DNA of 22,540 nt from RGIG5612 sp963591145 (GTDB lineage Bacteria > Bacillota > Clostridia > Lachnospirales > Lachnospiraceae). Both the position numbers and the translations under genes were made by a program. A model generated the notes under the pieces. That model saw only the letters and a list, made by a program, of their open reading frames with translations, ran no database searches and was not told the DNA's origin. This document shows positions 1 through 7,223 of the stretch, one piece after another; the stretch's first letter is position 1; every line of letters starts with the position of its first letter. The DNA lies in assembly GCA_963591145.1 (NCBI GenBank), contig CAVARE010000076.1, positions 1 through 22,540 on the forward strand, written 5' to 3'.

Positions 1-70
1 CTATTATCTCATCTGAACATGACGCTGCATAGGGTACCAGCTATGAGACGTTTACATCTTATATGCAATA

Positions 71-119
71 CAAAAAGGAAAGGGAAGCAATATCAAAAGA
101 ACAATACTGACTTCCCTTT
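71..119 (-). terminator. Probable intrinsic terminator after the NlpC/P60 gene
   Basis: Read on the minus strand, AAAGGGAAG (111-119) pairs perfectly with CTTCCCTTT (79-87), followed by CCTTTTTG. The loop of 23 nt is long and the U-tract short, so efficiency may be modest. It lies 70 bp after the stop codon. I see no gene in the remaining bases 1-188. Confidence 0.6.
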
Positions 120-188
120 ATCATCATTAACTTAATACCATTGACATATTCACACAGCCACTTTTCATTTCAAATACCTGATCAGAAA

Positions 189-1727
189 TCACAGAACCCT
201 TAAAAACCAGCTGATATCTGATCTGTAATACATGTTCCAGTAAACTGTTCCGTTCTCTGGGCTTGAACAATGAACTACATAACCATCGCCAGCGTAAATT
301 GCCACGTGATCACCTCCACCATATACTACGATATCGCCCGGCTGAAGTTCATCCTGGCTGATAATATATCCGAAGCTTGATCCGTCATATGCCAATGATG
401 CTGGTGAACAATAAATACCAAAGTTTGCATATATCAGATTAACAAATCCAGAGCAATCCGTACCGCTGTCAAGAGATCTTCCAGCCCATACATAAGGTGT
501 ATATCCCACATAACTCATAGCATAATTTACAATCTGCTGTCCTAAAGAATTATCATAATAGTCATACGCATCATCATATGTATCTGTGTCATCATAACTA
601 TCAGTGTCTTCTGTAGTATCTACATATGAATCATCTGTTGATGTATCCTCTTCATATGAATCAGTACTGTCTGTATATTCTTCACTGTTGTCCGTGTCAT
701 ATACGTACTCCCACTCTTCTGTATCGTAATTATACACCCACTCGCCGCCATCATCATATGTATCATCTGAAGATGATGTATCGGACTCATCATATGAATC
801 ATTTGTGTCGTCTGTATACTCTACACTATTGTCAGTACCATACTCGTACTTCCACTCTTCTGTATCGTAATCATATATCCACTCGCCACCATCATCATAT
901 GTGTCCTCTGAAGATGATGTATCAGACTCATCATATGAATCATTTGCACCGTCTGCATACTCTGCACTGCTGTCCGTGTCATATATGTATTTCCACTCCT
1001 CTGTGTCATAATCATATACCCACTCACCGCCGCCATCATATGCATCCTCTGAAGATATTGTATTCTCAGATTCATATGTATCCTCTGTAACCTCAGAATA
1101 GGATGTATCCAAATCCTCTACAACATTATCGACAACAATAACCTCTCCAGCCTCTTCCTCATACGAATCATTCTCGTATTCCGCATAGCTCTCATCGAAG
1201 GATTCTTCCGAGTAACTGAGCATGGACGGTTCCTCATATGACACAGGTTCCTCGTATACAGTCGTATCTGTATAATCAGCTACAGCCTCCTGATATAACG
1301 GCTCTTCATATGCTGCTGTATCGGCTTCTGTACTCTGTTCAGAAATATCTGACTGTACAGTAGCAACATTTTCAGTCGGTGTAACATAATTATCAGAATC
1401 AGGAATCTCAATTGAATCAACAGTTGTGCTTGTTACCGCAAGTACAGCCATCGGCTGCGAAGGTTCCGTTACAACAGTCTCTGCAACTGACGATATCTCT
1501 TCAACTGGTGCTGCATTGGCAACCACAGTCTCTGCGCTTTCATCCATTCTGCTGAGTAATTTGCTATTTGCCGATTCAATCGATTCCTCAGTTGCAATAG
1601 ATAAGGTGTCACCTTCATCACCTTTACTCAGTGAGTATAATGAAAATACGGAAACCCCTACCAGAATCGTTACAATCGACGATGTCACTAATACCACTTT
1701 AGCTGATCGGTCGTTTTTTCTTTTCAT
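189..1727 (-). CDS. Secreted NlpC/P60 endopeptidase with acidic repeat linker
   Basis: This is a predicted cell-wall hydrolase that cleaves peptidoglycan stem peptides. The 512-residue protein has a basic N-terminus and a signal or anchor helix at about 11-33 (VVLVTSSIVTILVGVSVFSL). A very acidic Ser/Thr/Tyr/Asp/Glu-rich region of about 360 residues follows, and then a C-terminal NlpC/P60 domain at about 397-512. The catalytic residues are visible: Cys425 in TDCSGF, His474 in DHVAIY and His486 in VVHCSS. Within the linker lie three 47-residue repeats containing GGEWVYDYDTEEWKY-type aromatic motifs. The gene has its own promoter and a downstream terminator, so it is likely transcribed separately from the polysaccharide operon. 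Its role in growth or cell separation is inferred from the family. Confidence 0.93.
   Translation of the reverse strand: MKRKNDRSAKVVLVTSSIVTILVGVSVFSLYSLSKGDEGDTLSIATEESIESANSKLLSRMDESAETVVANAAPVEEISSVAETVVTEPSQPMAVLAVTSTTVDSIEIPDSDNYVTPTENVATVQSDISEQSTEADTAAYEEPLYQEAVADYTDTTVYEEPVSYEEPSMLSYSEESFDESYAEYENDSYEEEAGEVIVVDNVVEDLDTSYSEVTEDTYESENTISSEDAYDGGGEWVYDYDTEEWKYIYDTDSSAEYADGANDSYDESDTSSSEDTYDDGGEWIYDYDTEEWKYEYGTDNSVEYTDDTNDSYDESDTSSSDDTYDDGGEWVYNYDTEEWEYVYDTDNSEEYTDSTDSYEEDTSTDDSYVDTTEDTDSYDDTDTYDDAYDYYDNSLGQQIVNYAMSYVGYTPYVWAGRSLDSGTDCSGFVNLIYANFGIYCSPASLAYDGSSFGYIISQDELQPGDIVVYGGGDHVAIYAGDGYVVHCSSPENGTVYWNMYYRSDISWFLRVL
608..1030 (-). repeat. Three tandem 141-bp coding repeats in the NlpC/P60 linker
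   Basis: The base pattern around the Gly-Gly-Glu-Trp codons recurs at 738, 879 and 1020, a strict period of 141 bp (47 residues). Copies 1 and 2 are nearly identical in protein, while copy 3 (nearest the catalytic domain) is diverged at its end. The reading frame is kept. Confidence 0.9.
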
Positions 1728-1768
1728 AAATAATACCTCTTTTTTAGACTAAAATAACCTTCCGAGCT

Positions 1769-1798
1769 AATATAACATATTTCGTAACTATTTGTACA
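1769..1798 (-). promoter_or_regulatory. Promoter of the NlpC/P60 gene
   Basis: On the minus strand there is TGTACA (1793-1798, 4 of 6 matches to the -35 consensus), an 18-bp spacer, and TATATT (1769-1774) preceded by TG one base upstream, an extended -10. It lies about 40 nt before the ATG and is followed by AGAGG 8 nt before the start. The surrounding 121-bp gap is A/T-rich with repeated ATTACAAAA, which may help RNA polymerase binding. Confidence 0.6.
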
Positions 1799-1848
1799 GT
1801 GTTTTTGTAATACTTTTTTAATATTTTACATTCTTTTGTAATTTTTTC

Positions 1849-2805
1849 TCAATTTTTTTGAACACCAAAATTTATTGTTTGATCAACTATATATATTGGT
1901 CTCTGCTTTATTTCAGCAAATATTACACTCAAATATTCTCCCATTATTCCTATTATTACAAACAAAATAGTAAAGAATAAACACATTACTGTAATAACAA
2001 TATTAGTACCTGCAGCATCCGCGCCTTTGGCACACAATGTACATATGAACATCACTATTGTTGCCACGGCACTTATTACACCAGCTAAAAGTCCTAACTT
2101 AAGTGGAAAATCCGAAAAACTGACTATGGTATTTACACACAATCTAGTAAGGTTCTTTATACTATAATGGCTTTTTCCTCCTACCCTACGATTAGCTGTA
2201 TATTCCAATGTTGTTTTTTTAAAGCCTACATTTTGCACGTATCCTCTTAAAAAACGCACCTTTTCCCTATAATTACTTCTGAGTACCTCTGCCACATGAT
2301 TGCTTATAGCGAAAAAGTCCGAGGCGCCTTCTTCCAGATGGGTTTGATTTGATATTCTATTGGCAACTTTATAGAAAAGCCCAGAAGTTATATTTTTTAC
2401 TATACCAGCAGACTTATTAGAAAGTCGTACCATATTTATTACTTCATAGCCCTCATCAAACTTCTCCATGATTGGAAATATGAATTCCAGTGGATGCTGC
2501 AAATCTGCATCCATACAGATTATTCTATCTCCATTTGCATAATCTATTCCTGCAATCATAGCTGCTTCATGCCCAAAATTTCTGCTGAAACTAACTACCT
2601 TGATGCATTTATCTTGACTCGCAATATTCTTTAATATCGCTGTACTTGCATCTGTACTTCCATCATTAACAAATATCAATTCATATCTCCATGGGAATTT
2701 TTTTGATATTCTTTTAAAAGCACCATAGAATTTATCTAATGCCTGTTCTTCATTATATACAGATATAACAAGTGATAAATCGTATTCGCTTTTCATTTCT
2801 TTCAT
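1849..2805 (-). CDS. GtrB/DPM1-like polyprenyl-phosphate glycosyltransferase
   Basis: This 318-residue GT2 enzyme has an N-terminal catalytic domain (DLSLVISVYNEEQALDKFY, then FVNDGSTDAST, and the metal motif CMDADLQHP at about residue 97) and two C-terminal membrane helices at about 233-256 and 268-292. That layout is typical of GtrB, YkcC and DPM1-type enzymes, which transfer a sugar from a nucleotide donor to undecaprenyl phosphate for later use on the outer face by a GT-C enzyme. Neither a GtrA-like flippase nor a GT-C transferase is in the window, so its partner must be encoded elsewhere. It lies 47 bp after the DltD-like gene and is the last gene of the operon. The sugar is unknown. Confidence 0.9.
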   Translation of the reverse strand: MKEMKSEYDLSLVISVYNEEQALDKFYGAFKRISKKFPWRYELIFVNDGSTDASTAILKNIASQDKCIKVVSFSRNFGHEAAMIAGIDYANGDRIICMDADLQHPLEFIFPIMEKFDEGYEVINMVRLSNKSAGIVKNITSGLFYKVANRISNQTHLEEGASDFFAISNHVAEVLRSNYREKVRFLRGYVQNVGFKKTTLEYTANRRVGGKSHYSIKNLTRLCVNTIVSFSDFPLKLGLLAGVISAVATIVMFICTLCAKGADAAGTNIVITVMCLFFTILFVIIGIMGEYLSVIFAEIKQRPIYIVDQTINFGVQKN

Positions 2806-2852
2806 CTGTCCTATTACCTCTGGTCTTCCTTTATTTCCAGCATTATCGACAT

Positions 2853-3875
2853 TTATTCTGGCAGATATTCTGCGTAGGATCCGTTAGCAATTGCCTCTCC
2901 ATACCAGTCATAAAACTCCCATCCGCTCTCATCGTTCAAATATGCAGTAATAGTTTTAGACAAAACTTTGCTGAATGACTTTGCTCCTTCATCGCATAGA
3001 TGCTCCATATCCCTATATGAAGTTTCGTCATTCAAATATTTCTGTCTCTCCTTCATCAAGTTGAAGTCATAATATGTAATATTCTGACCCTCAAGCAGAT
3101 TAAGAATATTCTCTCTTGCTGTATCCCATCCCCCATACTGCCATAAATAGTGTTCTGACAGCGGCATGGTTATCATTATCACAGGGACATCATTCCTGTT
3201 ACACAAGCTTATAAGGTTATATAGTGCTTCAACATTTTCCTCAAAAGGATCCGTGCTGAGCCAGCCTTCTCTATATGTTGCACGTGCCTCTTCTTCTGTC
3301 AGCAGCTGTGAATCATTGTTCTGAGGTTCATACCCCCTCTCCGCTTCTGCCTCATCATAGGTTCCATTAAATATACAATTCCACGAATTTATACCTTCGT
3401 ATAACATTTCAGCATATAGTTGGTCATATTCATCATCCACAAATGAAAATTCTCTTATTGCTGCCGTGAGCTTGTTCCATATACCATCAATTCTTGAAAA
3501 GTATAATACCCGTTTTTCGATAGTCTTATCACTCATATCTGAGGTCAGGGAAAATTTTGACACTTCCAGTATAACAAGTTTAAGAGATTTGTCATTAATA
3601 TGGGATTCAAGCATAGCATATCTCTGTGCAATCGAACTTCCAGATGTCGCAAGAAGCGCTGTTTTAAATCCTGTTTCAGCTTCTATAACCTCGGGATCGA
3701 TACCCCACTGCGTCTCAGAAGCCCCCACCACTAATACATCAAAATTGTTGTTTTTAGAAAATATCCTGTTAAAAGGATATACCACCACCCATGTTATTAA
3801 TCCGACAAAGATTAAAAAGAGCATGACTGAAATAATTAGTTTTATCCTAGAATTGTGCATAAAGGAATGCCCCAT
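2853..3875 (-). CDS. DltD-like SGNH-fold membrane-anchored protein
   Basis: This 340-residue protein has one N-terminal signal anchor (about residues 10-32) and an extracellular SGNH-hydrolase-like domain. The nucleophile motif is VVGASETQWG (Ser53) and the C-terminal catalytic pair is RDMEHL (Asp289, His292). A second conserved turn, TSGSSIAQRYAM, follows at about residue 77. DltD and AlgJ/AlgX-type partners of MBOAT proteins act on the outside to complete transfer of the acyl group to the polymer. The ATG at 3875 lies inside the MBOAT gene and is supported by GGAGGA immediately upstream; a later ATG at 3860 lacks such a site. It closes the Dlt-like cassette. An esterase that removes substituents is an alternative function. 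Confidence 0.85.
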   Translation of the reverse strand: MGHSFMHNSRIKLIISVMLFLIFVGLITWVVVYPFNRIFSKNNNFDVLVVGASETQWGIDPEVIEAETGFKTALLATSGSSIAQRYAMLESHINDKSLKLVILEVSKFSLTSDMSDKTIEKRVLYFSRIDGIWNKLTAAIREFSFVDDEYDQLYAEMLYEGINSWNCIFNGTYDEAEAERGYEPQNNDSQLLTEEEARATYREGWLSTDPFEENVEALYNLISLCNRNDVPVIMITMPLSEHYLWQYGGWDTARENILNLLEGQNITYYDFNLMKERQKYLNDETSYRDMEHLCDEGAKSFSKVLSKTITAYLNDESGWEFYDWYGEAIANGSYAEYLPE

Positions 3876-5430
3876 TTAATCCTCCTGACCTTGCGCCAAA
3901 TTCTATTGCGATAACAAAAAACAGCGCAAGCACAAAAATCCTTAATACCATCGGCCATTTGTTAAAATAAACTCTTACCTGCTGCTTTCTTTCTATCACA
4001 CTAAATAGAAATAACAGCGCAGTAAGAATTATCATCATCCAAAAATTAAGATAATCATCTACAAATGGAAGAAGTCCCTCACACGTATCGGGAAATGTAT
4101 CTGCTTTAAACACACCAGACCATAAACCCAGACCCGCACTGAGTCCTCCAACCTCTGGCAGCACCTTAATAAATGCAACTAATATAAATGTTCTTAATAC
4201 CTGAAATACTTTCCACCCTTTTGAGGCTTCATTTATATGACAAAATCGTTTCATTTTACCATATACCGGTTCAAGCCAAAGTGTTGCAATAATAAACAGG
4301 CCATTTAGCAACCCCCAGATAATGTATCCCCAATCAGCGCCATGCCATAATCCAGTGGTAAACCAAACTACGATCAGTGCTATTGTAGCGGGCATATCCT
4401 TCGCAAACTTAGCACCAAAGACCTTTTGTCCCTTCCTTCCTATGTTTTGTGTAAAACGTGAAAATCCCACAGGATAATATATGTATTTTTTAAACCAATC
4501 CCCCAGCGTGATATGCCATCTGCGCCAATATTCAGAAACAGATTTTGAAAAATATGGTCTCTCGAAGTTTTCTGCCAGTTCAATTCCCATAACCTGACAC
4601 AATCCACACATCATGTCCATATATCCTGAAAAATCCGTATAAATCTGAAGTGCGTACAACAATATTCCTATAAAAACAACTATGCCTGGATAAACAGCGT
4701 AATTGTCGAATACAGCCTGAACAAATTCTGATGCCACATCTGCTATAGCCAATTTTTTAACAAGTCCCCAAATGAATCTCTGAATTCCCAGCGCAAATCT
4801 GTCATATTCAAATGAATGCTGTCCATACAGCTGAACTGAGAGTTGTCTGTAATCACTGATGGGTCCTTGGATAATCTGCGGAAAGAAGCTTATAAAAAGA
4901 AGAAGTTTGAAATAATTTTTCTGTGCCGGCATTTTCTCCCAATACACATCGATCAGATATCCCATTGATGTAAATGTATAGAAAGATATTCCTAATGGAA
5001 CTGCAATACTTAAGAGATCAAGTTTATTCGCATCCCCATTTATAAACAAATTTATCTGCTCTATAAAAAAATTCAGATATTTAAATGCACACAGGGTACC
5101 AAAATTAAGGCATAAACAAATTGTCAAAATAAGTCTTCTTTTTCTGACATTTTTGTTTTTATATGCCTTTCTTTCTTCTCGTGAAAGTATATTTTTATTT
5201 TCTTTAAGAAATTGCGTACACTGACCTGTGAGCCTGTCTATCCATATAGCAGCGACATAGGTTGTCGCTGCGGTAAGGATAATATAAAAGGAATTTTCCA
5301 GCCCCGCCATGGCATAAAAGCCTAAACTAAAGATTAAAAGAATCTCCCATTGTATCTTCTTAGGGACCAGAAAATATATCACAAGAAGAAATGCTGCAAA
5401 TATAAAGAACCTGAATGTAGTTAATGCCAT
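3847..5430 (-). CDS. DltB-like MBOAT family transferase
   Basis: This is a membrane-bound O-acyltransferase of 527 residues with about 11-13 membrane segments. It shows the family signature HITLGDWFKKYIYYPVG and the core VVWFTTGLWHGADWG, in which His363 is the presumed catalytic histidine. It is longer than classical DltB (about 400 residues) and resembles AlgI-type proteins in length. Together with an adenylating ligase and carrier protein just upstream and an SGNH protein downstream, it would pass the activated aminoacyl group across the membrane to the polymer. Its 3' end overlaps the next gene by 29 bp. The carrier-linked amino acid route is better supported than simple O-acetylation, because the cassette contains its own ligase and carrier. 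Confidence 0.92.
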   Translation of the reverse strand: MALTTFRFFIFAAFLLVIYFLVPKKIQWEILLIFSLGFYAMAGLENSFYIILTAATTYVAAIWIDRLTGQCTQFLKENKNILSREERKAYKNKNVRKRRLILTICLCLNFGTLCAFKYLNFFIEQINLFINGDANKLDLLSIAVPLGISFYTFTSMGYLIDVYWEKMPAQKNYFKLLLFISFFPQIIQGPISDYRQLSVQLYGQHSFEYDRFALGIQRFIWGLVKKLAIADVASEFVQAVFDNYAVYPGIVVFIGILLYALQIYTDFSGYMDMMCGLCQVMGIELAENFERPYFSKSVSEYWRRWHITLGDWFKKYIYYPVGFSRFTQNIGRKGQKVFGAKFAKDMPATIALIVVWFTTGLWHGADWGYIIWGLLNGLFIIATLWLEPVYGKMKRFCHINEASKGWKVFQVLRTFILVAFIKVLPEVGGLSAGLGLWSGVFKADTFPDTCEGLLPFVDDYLNFWMMIILTALLFLFSVIERKQQVRVYFNKWPMVLRIFVLALFFVIAIEFGARSGGLNGAFLYAQF

Positions 5431-5433
5431 TTT

Positions 5434-5664
5434 TTATAAAGCGTCCTGTATATCCTGTACCATTTCCCAAATTGCTTCAACACTGTTAAAATACCTTGGT
5501 TCAAGGTATTTTGGTGAAATTGTAATATCAAAATGATCTGAAATTTCAGATACAAGAGTTACGATTTGAAGTGAATTAAGCACCTTGCCGTCAATCAGAT
5601 TATCTTCATTTTCATAGTCTATCGTCGGGTCTATGTCATTTAGTATCTCGAGTATTTCGTCCAT
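5434..5664 (-). CDS. DltC-like acyl carrier protein
   Basis: This 76-residue, strongly acidic four-helix carrier protein is expected to be modified with 4'-phosphopantetheine at Ser31 (GKVLNSLQIVTLVSEI). It would hold the aminoacyl thioester made by the upstream ligase and deliver it to the MBOAT protein. The residue before the serine is Asn, where DltC and most acyl carriers have Asp. The start has a perfect AAGGAG 6 nt upstream, and only 3 bp separate its stop from the MBOAT gene start. Size and context are exactly those of DltC; a role in fatty acid synthesis is unlikely because no such genes are near. Confidence 0.9.
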   Translation of the reverse strand: MDEILEILNDIDPTIDYENEDNLIDGKVLNSLQIVTLVSEISDHFDITISPKYLEPRYFNSVEAIWEMVQDIQDAL

Positions 5665-5676
5665 TTCTGCTCCTTG

Positions 5677-7209
5677 TTATTTCATCTCTTGTTTCAATAA
5701 TTGTCTGTCTATCTTGCCATTGGCATTAAGCGGAAGGCAGTCTTTTATGACAACCCGCTGCGGAATCATATAATAAACTAATATTTTTTTCAACTTCATC
5801 AGAAGACTTTTTGCATCTTCCTGAGCACCCCTATCCAACTGGCAAAACAAATATATTCTTTTCTTACCACTGTCATAGAGACAGCATGCCTTATCAATTT
5901 CAGGAAGAGTCATACAAATGCTTTCTATCTCACCCAATTCTATTCTCTGTCCCATATGTTTGATCTGACTGTCATTCCTGGCTGCAAAATTCAAATTACC
6001 ATCTTCATCATACCAGGCCATATCTCCCGTTTTAAAGAATCGCTGCCCGTCTATATGAACAAATGATGATGCTGTCTTTTCTGGATCATTATAGTATTTA
6101 AGTGCCAAGGCTTTACTTGAAAGATAAATCTCGCCCGTTTTACCAGCCTCTTTTATCACTTTGAAATTTTCACCATCAGATTTGTCATTATCAATAAGAC
6201 AGATCTCACAATTTTTAAGTGGTTTTCCTATCGGAAGACTATCCCCCTCATATGCCCTCGGTACCTCAAAGTAACAGCATATTCCTGCCAATTCAGATGC
6301 GCCGTATAAATTAACATATTCTATATCAGGCAATGCCTCCTGCCATTTTCTGAAATGTTTTATAGGAAAGGCTTCTCCAACAAAAAATACCTTTTTTAAG
6401 GTATGAGGAAGCAATTCCGAAAATGTATTAAATTGAGTTATCAATGTTAATGCAGAAGGAACCCATGATATGAAAGTAATTTCTTTTTCATCAAGATATC
6501 TTATTAATGCTGGTGTCATCAGAAACTTTTCTTCCGGGATAATATGCATTGTAGCTCCCAGTTTCAGAGTAAGATATATGTCCTTAGCAGATGCATCAAA
6601 AAACAACGGTGTTTGATTACCAATCATCTCATTTTCAGAAAAGTCAAATGTACCAGCATATGCCTCAACAAAATCAGTTACCGCTCCGTGGCTTTTAAGT
6701 ACACCCTTCGGATATCCTGTTGACCCTGATGTATATACCATATAAAGCGGAACATCCGAATAATCCTTTTCAGTACAATCAAGCGTATGGCACTGAGCAC
6801 TCTCAGTGCCATATGTTTCTTCTATGATTGTAAATCTTCCGGTATAACTGTCCGGAAGCAGCTGTTGCTCACCGTCATTTCCTAATACCAATTGAATTCT
6901 AGAGTCATTTAGTATTTTCTCCGTCTTGGATATCGGTTGCTTAGGATCCATAGGTACATAAAAATTACCGCTTTCAGCAATGCCCATAAATGCTAAAATC
7001 GTTTTGACATTATGATTGGCAAACACTCCTATCGGAGCTGCACCCTTTCCATTGCCGTCCTCCATCTGCATTTTCAAAATATAGTGTCCGATTTTTTCTG
7101 CGTATTCTTTTAATCTGCTGTATGTAACAGATAACTCTGCATCAGAAAATGCAAGTTTTTCTGGAAACCTTTCTGCATCCCTATCTAAATATTCGAGTAT
7201 ATTAAACAT
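5677..7209 (-). CDS. DltA-like amino acid adenylating ligase
   Basis: This 510-residue member of the ANL superfamily activates an amino acid as aminoacyl-AMP and loads it onto the adjacent carrier protein. Core motifs are visible: VYTSGSTGYPKGV (ATP loop), NLYGASELAGICC, FFKTGDMAWYDEDGNL, and the C-terminal NANGKIDR with the catalytic Lys499. The substrate-pocket segment FFDASAKD has Asp205 at the place that binds the alpha-amino group in NRPS and DltA enzymes, which supports an amino acid substrate. Annotation systems would call it D-alanine-poly(phosphoribitol) ligase, but D-alanine is inferred. It lies 12 bp upstream of the carrier gene and has AAGGA upstream of its ATG. It forms the first gene of an A-C-B-D ordered Dlt-like cassette. 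Confidence 0.9.
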   Translation of the reverse strand: MFNILEYLDRDAERFPEKLAFSDAELSVTYSRLKEYAEKIGHYILKMQMEDGNGKGAAPIGVFANHNVKTILAFMGIAESGNFYVPMDPKQPISKTEKILNDSRIQLVLGNDGEQQLLPDSYTGRFTIIEETYGTESAQCHTLDCTEKDYSDVPLYMVYTSGSTGYPKGVLKSHGAVTDFVEAYAGTFDFSENEMIGNQTPLFFDASAKDIYLTLKLGATMHIIPEEKFLMTPALIRYLDEKEITFISWVPSALTLITQFNTFSELLPHTLKKVFFVGEAFPIKHFRKWQEALPDIEYVNLYGASELAGICCYFEVPRAYEGDSLPIGKPLKNCEICLIDNDKSDGENFKVIKEAGKTGEIYLSSKALALKYYNDPEKTASSFVHIDGQRFFKTGDMAWYDEDGNLNFAARNDSQIKHMGQRIELGEIESICMTLPEIDKACCLYDSGKKRIYLFCQLDRGAQEDAKSLLMKLKKILVYYMIPQRVVIKDCLPLNANGKIDRQLLKQEMK

Positions 7210-7223
7210 TTGCCTGTCCTTAC

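Noticed and set aside
738..1031. Regularly spaced repeats as a CRISPR array
   Set aside because: The period is 141 bp, the whole unit is repeated rather than a short repeat with unique spacers, and it lies in frame within a coding gene.
620..1075. Additional minus-strand open frames of 60 and 84 codons
   Set aside because: They are out-of-frame readings of the same tandem repeats, kept open by the repeat base composition.
626..1090. Plus-strand 154-codon open frame rich in Met and His
   Set aside because: It is antisense to the acidic Asp/Ser/Tyr repeats of the NlpC/P60 gene; its repeats have the same 141-bp period and there is no convincing start signal.
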